Positions 24,580-31,640 of a stretch of 32,288 nucleotides of DNA are shown in pieces. How positions within the stretch are numbered: the first letter of the stretch is position 1; each line of letters begins with the position of its first letter. Both the position numbers and the translations under genes were made by a program. Origin of the DNA: CAG-390 sp045644325 (lineage in GTDB: Bacteria > Bacillota > Clostridia > Oscillospirales > CAG-272). The stretch is from NCBI GenBank assembly GCA_045644325.1, contig JAZRGT010000064.1, positions 1 through 32,288 of the forward strand, written 5' to 3'. The notes under the pieces are model-generated. The model saw only the letters and a list, made by a program, of their open reading frames with translations. It searched no databases and was not told the origin of the DNA.

Positions 24580-25776
24580 TTATTTTTTGAGTCTTGCGCG
24601 GATGGCGTCAAGAGCACTCTTCATATCGTTAAACGAGGTGGGCGCGGGCTTTTCCTCGGGCTTTTCTTCCTCTGCGGGTGCTTCCTCGGTTTTTTCCTCC
24701 GCCGCTTCCTCTGCAGAATACATTTCCGCAAGCTTCGAGGTCAGATCTTCTTCGCTGACATCCTCAGCGGGCTCGATCTCCTCAACCTCACTGTCAAGTC
24801 CGACGGTTCTGATAAGATCGGCGGCGATATCCTCGCGCTCCTCATTCACCTCGGATTCTTCAACTTCTTCGCTCTCCTCGATCTCTTCCGCTTCTTCAAT
24901 CTCTTCGGCTTCTTCGATCTCCTCGATCGCCTCTTCCTGCTCGGATTTCTCGGTCATCTCGACCTCCTTTACCTCTTCGGATTCCTCTGCGGTCTCCTCG
25001 GAAGCGATGTCGAGCTCCGAAATATCGAAAAGAATATCTATTTCAGCTTTTTCCTCGGGGCTGTCGGAGGACTCCTCTTCCTGCTCGCGTCCGAATTCAA
25101 ATTCGACTTCAAAATCAACATCCTGCTGATCGGAATCATCTTCCGAGGTAAGCTCATATTCATCCAAAGCCTCGGCGGCAGCCTCGTTGGCAATAGCGAT
25201 CAGCTGCTCGACGCTTGTTTCGTCGAATTCCTCCTGCTTCTCCGGGAGGCTCATACAATCAAGCTTTGTATCAATAGCCACAACGGTGTCGCGGACGTCT
25301 CTCGTTATGCCGAGCGCGTCGGTTGTAATCGCGCTTGCAGCAAACGCGGAATCGTAAGCCTTCTCGGATGCTACGGCAGCACTCTGTGCAGCTGCACAAG
25401 CTTCCTCTGCCGCGCCCTTCGCGCCGTCGGAAGACTTTTTAGCCTCAATCGCGCTCTCCTCGGCTCTCTTTGCAGAGATAGCGGCATCGTTCGCGATGCA
25501 GAGCGCATCATTGACCGTGGATTTAATATCGTCAAGTCTTTGCTCAAGACAAATTATCATAGCCTCAACGCCCGAAAGATCGATCGTGGGCTGTGCGCTT
25601 GCAGAAGAGTCTGCTGCCTCGTGAAGACGGGCAACCTCTGCCTTAAGATCTGCATTTTCCTTATAAAGTCTGCTTGAAACGGCAAACAGCTCGGAAAGTG
25701 CCGCATCGACGTTTGCGGGATCGTAGCTCTCACCCGTCAAGTGATATTTCTGTTTAAAATTCTCGGGAATCTTCAT
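24580..25776 (-). CDS. Divergent DivIVA-like coiled-coil protein with acidic tail
   Basis: The 398-aa protein sits where Firmicutes keep divIVA, between yggT and ileS. The N-terminus (MKIPENFKQKYHLTGESYDP) and the following VDAALSELFAVSSRLYKENA resemble the DivIVA membrane-recognition and coiled-coil start (F...Y.YDP..VD..L). The canonical segment is altered, so the assignment is tentative. A long Ala/Glu/Lys coiled coil covers about residues 65-165. A very acidic low-complexity region with EEIEEAEEIEEAEEIEE runs about 195-370, and a short basic end (SALDAIRARLKK) closes it. The start is MKIPENF because GGAG lies 6 nt upstream. It is predicted to mark curved membrane at the septum or poles. 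The acidic region more than doubles the usual length. Confidence 0.7.
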   Translation of the reverse strand: MKIPENFKQKYHLTGESYDPANVDAALSELFAVSSRLYKENADLKAEVARLHEAADSSASAQPTIDLSGVEAMIICLEQRLDDIKSTVNDALCIANDAAISAKRAEESAIEAKKSSDGAKGAAEEACAAAQSAAVASEKAYDSAFAASAITTDALGITRDVRDTVVAIDTKLDCMSLPEKQEEFDETSVEQLIAIANEAAAEALDEYELTSEDDSDQQDVDFEVEFEFGREQEEESSDSPEEKAEIDILFDISELDIASEETAEESEEVKEVEMTEKSEQEEAIEEIEEAEEIEEAEEIEESEEVEESEVNEEREDIAADLIRTVGLDSEVEEIEPAEDVSEEDLTSKLAEMYSAEEAAEEKTEEAPAEEEKPEEKPAPTSFNDMKSALDAIRARLKK

Positions 25777-25817
25777 TAATTTCTCCATTCTGCCGCACAA
25801 AGCGGCTTTTTAGGGAT

Positions 25818-26099
25818 TTACATTGGAATGCCTGCAAGAAGCGACTGTATCATCGCAAGCAGCACGGTTGTCAGAAAAAAGGAAACGTCAAGCGGAGTTC
25901 CCTGAAACCAACCGAACCGCTCAAGTATCTTGCGCACCGGCATAATAAAGGGCTCCGTGAAATAATACAGCAGCATAGAAAATCTGCTCTCCTCACCCAT
26001 CATAAGGAGAGAGAGAATCGCGCGTATCATCATAGCGAAAAGAACGGCGCCCAGCACAAGATCAACGAAATTGACCGTTAGTACCAGAAAAAGTTTCAA
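25818..26099 (-). CDS. yggT: YggT family membrane protein
   Basis: The 93-aa protein has two hydrophobic helices (about residues 5-30 and 70-90) flanking a conserved loop LLYYFTEPFIMPVRKILERFG, the YGGT signature with its Pro/Arg residues. Family members (YlmG in Gram-positives and chloroplasts) are linked to nucleoid or septum organisation. It uses a TTG start at 26099; a weak AAAGG lies about 12 nt upstream, and no better start is in frame before the first helix. It lies 23 nt after sepF and 41 nt before the divIVA-like gene, the standard ylm order. The ylmH gene usually found next is absent. Confidence 0.88.
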   Translation of the reverse strand: MKLFLVLTVNFVDLVLGAVLFAMMIRAILSLLMMGEESRFSMLLYYFTEPFIMPVRKILERFGWFQGTPLDVSFFLTTVLLAMIQSLLAGIPM

Positions 26100-26122
26100 G
26101 AATAATTCTGCCTTTCGGAATA

Positions 26123-26626
26123 TCAGTAGTTATAGCCGCCAAAGCCGTTAAAGCCACCAAAGCCGTAGCTATCGGCGGTATTGTTCTCCGCGGGAGCATC
26201 CGACTCGAGCTCCTCCTCGGTGATCTCCATTGAATTGGGAGAAAGCATATAAGTGCTCTCGGAAACCGGCTGGATCTGTCCGCCGATAGCGTAAACCACT
26301 CCGGTCAGGAAGCATACGAGATCGTGAGAGACCTCCTTGGTCGTGTTTTCAAGATGCATAAGCACAGGGTGATTGTTCATAAGACAATTTGCAATAGTCT
26401 GACCGTCAACGAAATTCGAGGGACGAATCAGCTTCATCTGAACGGGCGCGGAATGCGCTGCGGTGTACGTGCTTCTCTGGGGTGCTGCAGGCTTATCGTA
26501 TACGGGCTTCTCCTCCACCTCGGGAGCAGTAGCAGAGAAATCCTCCTCTGTGCCGTAATAGGAGCTATCGTATTCTTCTTCCTTTGCAGGCTTCTGGGGC
26601 TTGCCGAAAATATTAAGGGATGCCAT
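26123..26626 (-). CDS. sepF: SepF cell-division protein
   Basis: The 167-aa protein aligns FtsZ filaments at the septum and links them to the membrane. The N-terminus MASLNIFGKP is a short amphipathic anchor of the SepF kind. An acidic, disordered linker (about 15-65) precedes the conserved core MKLIRPSNFVDGQTIANCLM, then PVLMHLENTTKEVSHDLVCFLTGVVYAIGGQI and MLSPNSMEI, which match the SepF fold. The C-terminus adds an Asn/Gly/Phe-rich tail (GFGGFNGFGGYNY), uncommon in textbook SepF. The start is chosen at 26626, where GGAGG lies 7 nt upstream; a longer frame from 26659 has no such site. It is in an operon with yggS and yggT. Confidence 0.93.
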   Translation of the reverse strand: MASLNIFGKPQKPAKEEEYDSSYYGTEEDFSATAPEVEEKPVYDKPAAPQRSTYTAAHSAPVQMKLIRPSNFVDGQTIANCLMNNHPVLMHLENTTKEVSHDLVCFLTGVVYAIGGQIQPVSESTYMLSPNSMEITEEELESDAPAENNTADSYGFGGFNGFGGYNY

Positions 26627-26655
26627 TTTTATTCCTCCGTTTTTAAGTTTGTATG

Positions 26656-27390
26656 TCAAATATTATTTTTCATTTTCATTACGTCCTCGGTCGTTCTGCC
26701 GAAAACACTGGAGCCGAGGCGAACGACCGTCGCGCCCGCCGCGATCGCCGCGCGGTAGCTATCGCTCATACCCATCGAAAAAATGGGTTCTTGTATATTA
26801 TGAAGCGTATTCTTCCAAATGTCAATGGATAGATTGTAAGTTTCTTTGAAATAATCGTAATACTCTGCAGGAGACGTGCATTTCGGCGCCATCGTCATAA
26901 ATCCGCAAAGCTCGATATTGGGATATTTCGATATTTGAAGACAAAATTCGCGAAGCTCCTCGGGAAAAACGCCGCTTTTCGACTCTTCTCTGCCGATATT
27001 GACCTCGGCAAGAACCCGCACCGTTATCCCTCTCTTCTCCGCCTGCTTCTGAAGCTCATCTGCAAGAGGAAGAGATTCAAGCGAATGGATGAGCGAGACT
27101 TTATCGATTATCCCCTTGACCTTATTTCTCTGCAGATGTCCGATGAAGTGTATTTCGACGTCATTTTTCATACCCTCGTAATGCTCGATTAGGGTATCGG
27201 TTCGGTTTTCGCCGATCGCGGAAAGTCCGCGATGACGGCAGAGCGCGTCGAGCTCATCCGACGTTGCGTATTTTGCGGCAACGAGAAGCTGCACGCCCGC
27301 GCGGCAGCATTCCGCCTCGGCATTGCGGATGCCCTCAAGCGCGGCATCGTAGCGCGCGAGAAGCTCCGAATAATCTTTATTATCACACAT
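26656..27390 (-). CDS. yggS: YggS/PLPBP family pyridoxal phosphate-binding protein
   Basis: The 244-aa single-domain PLP barrel protein (YlmE in Bacillus) helps control pyridoxal phosphate pools and has no known enzymatic activity. LLVAAKYA contains the PLP-binding Lys, and GENR, HFIGHLQRNK and SMGMSDSY...GATVVRLGSSVFG are the conserved phosphate- and cofactor-binding segments. The ATG at 27390 begins 1 nt after the stop of the upstream gene. An alternative TTG three codons earlier lies too close (3 nt) to GAAAGG, so the ATG is preferred, though its spacing of about 12 nt is long. It is the first of the yggS-sepF-yggT group, its usual place in Gram-positives. Confidence 0.93.
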   Translation of the reverse strand: MCDNKDYSELLARYDAALEGIRNAEAECCRAGVQLLVAAKYATSDELDALCRHRGLSAIGENRTDTLIEHYEGMKNDVEIHFIGHLQRNKVKGIIDKVSLIHSLESLPLADELQKQAEKRGITVRVLAEVNIGREESKSGVFPEELREFCLQISKYPNIELCGFMTMAPKCTSPAEYYDYFKETYNLSIDIWKNTLHNIQEPIFSMGMSDSYRAAIAAGATVVRLGSSVFGRTTEDVMKMKNNI

Positions 27391-27391
27391 A

Positions 27392-28903
27392 TCAGTCAAG
27401 TGCCTTTCCGTGGTACAGATCCTTACCCGTCAGGATGACCTGCTCAAGATCGTTAAGATGGTAAAAATACCTGAGCGTTCGTCCCTTCGGTACGGGAATA
27501 CCGCCGTTGTAATGTTTCTCCTTTTCCCAACCAATCAGCTCTGCCATTTCATCGGCGGTGTACATACCGTTTACAATTATGAACTTCTCAAAGCCGAGGG
27601 AGGTATAGGTCAAGGGCTTTCCGGGCTCCGCATCCGCGTAAAGCGCGGCGATACAGTATCCGTCCTCCTCGTAGATCACGTCGATCTGTCTGAAAAGAAC
27701 GTATCCTCCGGCAACAACGTAAACGCCCGTCATTCCGTCATAATGTCTGACCGCCGTTATCGGGATCCGATAGCCCTTGTAGCTCGCCGCCTCAACGCTT
27801 ACGTTCTGGGTGCGAAGATAACGGAAATTATCAGGCATCTTCACCGCGGAGAAGATGAGAAGTGCCTCTGCGCGGTCGCCGTCGTCATCATAGTCGTCAA
27901 GATCAAGGACTAGCCGCTCAAGAGTCATCGTCAGCTCTTGTGACTCGTTATCATGGAATACAATATTATAATCGTTTCCCTCGGTAAATGCCGAGGCATC
28001 GACGGCGTCAAACGTGATCGCAAGATACCATTTTGCCTCGTTTACCATTTTACCGACAGCGCGGGAAACGTCGTTCGGTTCATTTTTTATCAACTCGGCG
28101 AAGCCGCCAACCGTTATCTCCGAAAGAAGGGAGGGGTCAAAAATACTCTCATACCCATCCGCTCCGCTGAAGAAATAGCCTACACTATCCGAGCTGACGC
28201 TGCCGGTGACCTTTCCGTAAGTCGAGAGAAGCATTTCCTTTTCCGACTCAAGGCGCTTTATCTCAATATCGACCGCATCGGAGCCCTCTCCGAGCAGATC
28301 AAGTCTGATAAGCGATGCAAGAAAGCCATCCGAGAGCTTCACAGCGGTTGAATAGTCGCCCTCAGCCAAAAGGGACATTATCTCGTCGTATCTTTCGCCT
28401 GAATCGCGCAGAGCCTCGGGGATACCCTCTTTGACCACACCCAAGCCAAGGCTTGCGCGAAGGAGGGTGAGTCTTCGTTCTATCTCCGAAATGCGTTCGT
28501 CGGCATCCTCGTTTACCGTGGAATAGAGAGTGCATATCTTCTCGCCTATGCCGAGCCTTTCACCGTCCGCAATCTTATAATCGGGGAAACCGTCAGAGGA
28601 CTTTAATATTATTGTCTCATCGCGGAATATATATCCCACCCCGCGGCGGTATTCAGCCTCCGTGATGGGGTATGCGGGGGAGTAGGTAACGTCGGAGGTA
28701 AAGAGATTTATCAGATGATAACCGAAATATACGACCAAGCCTACCGAAAGGATAGCAACCGCTATCGTAAGGAACGCCGAAAAAAGATAACCGAAATCAA
28801 AGCCTAGCCTCTTTCCCGCCGCTTTTTGCTCGCGTTCGCTATTAAATTTTACAATATTCGAACGCGTTCCTTGGGCGGAAAGCGATTTTTTATCTTTTTT
28901 CAT
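27392..28903 (-). CDS. HlyD-like single-pass membrane protein of the division cluster
   Basis: The 503-aa protein has a basic cytoplasmic N-terminus (about 35 residues), one membrane helix (about 40-65, SAFLTIAVAILSVGLVVYFG), then a large external part. The external part begins with an HlyD/biotinyl-lipoyl-like half (YIFRDETIILKSSDG...DGERLGIGEKICTLY), a coiled region (ERISEIERRLTLLRASLG and IEIKRLESEKEMLL), a second beta half, and an extracellular C-terminus. This is the organisation of membrane-fusion proteins, although no ABC transporter or outer partner is encoded nearby. It lies 14 nt after miaA with no clear ribosome site, suggesting translational coupling, and 1 nt before yggS. A role in the cell envelope around division is inferred from its place only. 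Confidence 0.75.
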   Translation of the reverse strand: MKKDKKSLSAQGTRSNIVKFNSEREQKAAGKRLGFDFGYLFSAFLTIAVAILSVGLVVYFGYHLINLFTSDVTYSPAYPITEAEYRRGVGYIFRDETIILKSSDGFPDYKIADGERLGIGEKICTLYSTVNEDADERISEIERRLTLLRASLGLGVVKEGIPEALRDSGERYDEIMSLLAEGDYSTAVKLSDGFLASLIRLDLLGEGSDAVDIEIKRLESEKEMLLSTYGKVTGSVSSDSVGYFFSGADGYESIFDPSLLSEITVGGFAELIKNEPNDVSRAVGKMVNEAKWYLAITFDAVDASAFTEGNDYNIVFHDNESQELTMTLERLVLDLDDYDDDGDRAEALLIFSAVKMPDNFRYLRTQNVSVEAASYKGYRIPITAVRHYDGMTGVYVVAGGYVLFRQIDVIYEEDGYCIAALYADAEPGKPLTYTSLGFEKFIIVNGMYTADEMAELIGWEKEKHYNGGIPVPKGRTLRYFYHLNDLEQVILTGKDLYHGKALD

Positions 28904-28917
28904 CGTTTTTGCGTAAT

Positions 28918-29856
28918 TTATTTTTCAAGCCACTCTGCAATTCGTGCGCAGAGTGCATCCGTGGGATCGGGCAACTCGGGGCGAAGCTCGACCGTTTCTA
29001 TATAATTTTTTGCTCCGAACCAGGTAACCTGTCTTTTTGCGTACTGCCTTGTGGCAATGCAAAGCCGCTCTCGGGCATCGGCAAGGCTGACCTCACCGCG
29101 CACGTATCCGAGCATTTCCTTATATCCGATCGCCTGCGCGGCGGTGGGATTTTTCTCGAAAATGCCCATTTCGAGCAATTTCTTCGTTTCATCGAGAAGT
29201 CCCGAAGCGATCATTTCGTCAACTCTCGCTTCAATTCTCGCGTAACGCTCCGACATATTGGTGCGGCGGAGTTCAAAGGCTGAAAATTCGTATTTTGCGG
29301 GCGAGGGCTGAGCATCAAGCTCGCTCTTTTTCTTGCCCGTGGTTTCAAATATTTCAAGCGCGCGTATAACGCGGCGGACGTTGTTTTCGTGTATCTTTTC
29401 CGCGCTTTCGGGATCGACCTCCTGCAGGCGCAGATGAAGCGCGTGCGTTCCGAATTCTTCCGCCTCGCGTTCAAGCCGCTCGCGGACGTCGCTTCTGCCT
29501 CCGCACTCGTCGAAAGGACGCTCGAAAAGCAGAGTGTCGAGGTAAAGTCCCGTGCCGCCGCAGATTATCGGCAGTTTTCCGCGCGAGAGAATGTCATTGA
29601 TCGCGCGTTCGGCATCCTCGGCATATTCGGCGCAGGAATAAGGGCGCATCGGATCGACAAAATCGACCGTATGATGCGGCACGCGCGCAAGCTCCTCCGC
29701 TGTCGGCTTTGCCGTGCCGATATCCATTTCGCGGTAGATCTGCATCGAGTCACAGCAGACGATCTCTCCGCCGAGCCGCTCGGCAAGTGCGATGGCGAGT
29801 CCGGTCTTACCCGAGGCGGTGTGTCCGACAACGGCAACTATCTTCGGCTTCGTCAT
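28918..29856 (-). CDS. miaA: tRNA dimethylallyltransferase
   Basis: The 312-aa enzyme transfers a dimethylallyl group to N6 of adenosine 37 in tRNAs that read codons starting with U, improving decoding. The P-loop is GHTASGKT (residues 11-18). DSMQIYREMDIGTAKP (36-51) binds the target base and prenyl donor, then comes HHTVDFVDP, and GGTGLYLDTLL is the conserved central segment. RRVIRALEIFETTGKKKSE and AIGYKEMLGY follow. The length is normal. Its ATG overlaps the stop of the upstream gene by 4 nt, so the two are co-translated. Confidence 0.96.
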   Translation of the reverse strand: MTKPKIVAVVGHTASGKTGLAIALAERLGGEIVCCDSMQIYREMDIGTAKPTAEELARVPHHTVDFVDPMRPYSCAEYAEDAERAINDILSRGKLPIICGGTGLYLDTLLFERPFDECGGRSDVRERLEREAEEFGTHALHLRLQEVDPESAEKIHENNVRRVIRALEIFETTGKKKSELDAQPSPAKYEFSAFELRRTNMSERYARIEARVDEMIASGLLDETKKLLEMGIFEKNPTAAQAIGYKEMLGYVRGEVSLADARERLCIATRQYAKRQVTWFGAKNYIETVELRPELPDPTDALCARIAEWLEK

Positions 29857-30854
29857 TTTTCGATCGGCATTTTTGCCGCGCGGGCGAAATCGTCGGGGTA
29901 GAGTCTTTCCTTGCCGAAAAACTTCTTTTTCGGCATCGAAACGAGCTCGGTCGGCACGTAAGGACCGTAGGGCTCTTCAAAATAGGCAACATTATCCGCA
30001 ATTTTCTCGCCCTTTTCGGCGCAGTCGGGGATGAGCGAATAATAGGGCTCGCCGAAGGTGCAGGCAACGCCGAGCTCAAGCGGCACGCCCTGCCACCACC
30101 ACGATACCACTCCGCTCTCGCCGCGGCAGATCTGTCCGAAGAAGCCGCCGACGGTCAGGGTCAGGGATTTAAGAAGTCTGCGGAGCGCGAACTTCCATTC
30201 CTCGATCTCGTAAAGCGCATCGGGCATTCTGATCGAAATGCGGTTGACGCGCATTCCCGCACGCTTTGCCTCGGCGCGGTTCGCGTCGTTGATATGAACG
30301 TGCGTGACCGGCTTCTGTGCGTACCAGACGGGCGCAGGTGTGTCCTTGAGAAACTCAATGAATGCGTTTTTATCGGTATATTCCTCTGCGGGGGGCATTT
30401 CCTTGCCGTACTTCGACGGAAGCGCGAAGGGAAATTCCTTTTCAAGCAGAGCAATTATGTCGCCGTAAAGGTCTGTAAAATTCCGCTCGCAGGAGAACCA
30501 CACCGAAAGCGTGAGCATCTGCGTGTACTCCGTGATTTGGGGCGGAAGAATCTTATCACCGCAAAAAACGGTGGGCTTATCGGTCTCCTCTACGGCACCG
30601 TCAAGCGAACTTGCCGTTTTCAGCGCGAATTTACGGGCATATTCGATCGCGCTCTCGAACTGATAATCCGAAAGACGCGCGTGGACGAGGTAGCGGATTC
30701 CATCCATCGAAAGCAGTATCTCCGCAGGTATCTCATCGAGCGACACCTCTCTGTCCTCGATCAGCTCAAAAGTGCAATCGCTGATCTTCGGCAGACGGAA
30801 ATCGTCAAGATGCGCCTCGCGGGACCAGATTTTGAAATCTATAAATTTACTCAT
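29853..30854 (-). CDS. Hypothetical 333-aa protein coupled to miaA
   Basis: I do not recognise this family. The protein is predicted soluble, without a signal peptide or membrane helix. It begins MSKFIDFKIWSREAHLDDF and is rich in aromatic residues, with a notable VVSWWWQGVPLELG (about residue 260) and PYGPYVPTELVSMPKKKFFG near the end. Its ATG follows GAGGAAAAA, 7 nt after the stop of the DUF2442 gene, and its stop overlaps the miaA start by 4 nt. It therefore forms a transcription unit with miaA and may share the promoter of the DUF4160 pair. No metal- or nucleotide-binding motif was seen. The function is unknown. Confidence 0.75.
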   Translation of the reverse strand: MSKFIDFKIWSREAHLDDFRLPKISDCTFELIEDREVSLDEIPAEILLSMDGIRYLVHARLSDYQFESAIEYARKFALKTASSLDGAVEETDKPTVFCGDKILPPQITEYTQMLTLSVWFSCERNFTDLYGDIIALLEKEFPFALPSKYGKEMPPAEEYTDKNAFIEFLKDTPAPVWYAQKPVTHVHINDANRAEAKRAGMRVNRISIRMPDALYEIEEWKFALRRLLKSLTLTVGGFFGQICRGESGVVSWWWQGVPLELGVACTFGEPYYSLIPDCAEKGEKIADNVAYFEEPYGPYVPTELVSMPKKKFFGKERLYPDDFARAAKMPIEK

Positions 30855-30861
30855 TTTTTCC

Positions 30862-31305
30862 TCATTGAATTGATTTTCTCTCGGCAGAGCCGTATTCTCT
30901 TTTCATAGCATCAACCGAAACGACCCATTGTTTGCCGAATTTGCAAACGTCAACTCCATTAACAAGCTTTCCATATGAAATAGCCTTTCGAAGTGTACTT
31001 TCATTCAATCCCCAAAGCTCGGTGGCGTCGCCAAATGACATCAAACCGTCAAAAGGGGTATCTATACGAACTCCGTTCTCCCAAAGTTCGTCGCAGGAAA
31101 GATCAAGTTCGTCGTTCCAGACGATTCCGTAACCGCCTATATCAACAGATACACACTCAAACTCTGCATTATTACGTAATTCCGAAAACATCGGTATTTT
31201 TATAAACAAAGGTTTTACGTCATAAATCTTCGTAACACCTTCGGAAAACTGCACGCTGAGTCTGTAATCAGACAGCGGAAAAACATTTTTTATCTTGTGA
31301 AACAT
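30862..31305 (-). CDS. DUF2442 protein with C-terminal helix-turn-helix
   Basis: The 147-aa protein has two parts. The N-terminal about 80 residues (MFHKIKNVFPLSDYRLSVQF, then FSELRNNAEFECVSVDIGG and ELDLSCDELWENG) match the DUF2442 type. The remainder (MSFGDATELWGLNESTLRKA ... KQWVVSVDAMKREYG) looks like an excisionase/MerR-like helix-turn-helix that binds DNA. The ATG at 31305 is used, with GGAGG 7 nt upstream, rather than a GTG six codons earlier. DUF2442 commonly follows DUF4160, and the pair has been proposed as a toxin-antitoxin-like module; here it probably also represses its own promoter. Which protein would be toxic is not known. Confidence 0.8.
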   Translation of the reverse strand: MFHKIKNVFPLSDYRLSVQFSEGVTKIYDVKPLFIKIPMFSELRNNAEFECVSVDIGGYGIVWNDELDLSCDELWENGVRIDTPFDGLMSFGDATELWGLNESTLRKAISYGKLVNGVDVCKFGKQWVVSVDAMKREYGSAERKSIQ

Positions 31306-31319
31306 AACCGTGCCTCCAA

Positions 31320-31574
31320 TCACTCGAGCGGCGGTATCTGCTTGAACTCCTGCGTTTTCCAGATCTCCATCAAGGTATCTTTATGCATCGAAAGCCATTC
31401 GCGAACCATTTCAAGTGCCTTATTGGGAAGATATCCGTCAAGAACCTTGCCGGTCATAAAATCTATCGCCGCAACATCTTCGTTGTATATCGCGTGAATA
31501 TGCGGGGGATTGTGCTCGCTTTGAAGAAAATACATTCGGATTATTATTCCGTAAAATCTTGATAAAACAGGCAT
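31320..31574 (-). CDS. DUF4160 protein
   Basis: The small 84-aa protein (MPVLSRFYGIIIRMYFLQSE) contains HNPPHIHAIYNED, the hallmark of DUF4160 with conserved His residues that could be a metal or catalytic site. The LPNKALEMVREWLSMHKDTLMEIW helix and an acidic end follow. It starts at the ATG at 31574 with AAGGAG at 6 nt. It ends 14 nt before the DUF2442 gene, and a strong promoter directly precedes it. The family is of unknown function; the constant pairing with DUF2442 suggests that the two act together, perhaps as a toxin and its partner (inference). Confidence 0.82.
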   Translation of the reverse strand: MPVLSRFYGIIIRMYFLQSEHNPPHIHAIYNEDVAAIDFMTGKVLDGYLPNKALEMVREWLSMHKDTLMEIWKTQEFKQIPPLE

Positions 31575-31606
31575 AGCAGACTCCTTATGAATATTTCGTC
31601 AACTAT

Positions 31607-31635
31607 ATTATATCACGATACCGTGACATTGTCAA
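31607..31635 (-). promoter_or_regulatory. Promoter with internal palindromic operator for the DUF4160-DUF2442 pair
   Basis: On the minus strand there is a consensus TTGACA (31630-31635), a 17-nt spacer and a consensus TATAAT (31607-31612). The spacer holds the inverted repeat TCACGGTATCGTGA (31613-31626), ideally placed for a repressor to block RNA polymerase. The -35 box starts only 5 nt after the queA stop, so the pair is transcribed separately from queA. Confidence 0.8.
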
Positions 31636-31640
31636 TATCC

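Noticed and set aside
21928..25677. A 1249-codon open frame on the plus strand across ileS and the divIVA-like gene
   Set aside because: It is antisense to two well-identified genes. Its product has low-complexity Leu/Phe-rich stretches mirroring the Glu-rich tail, and it has no recognisable domain. It arises from codon bias on the other strand.
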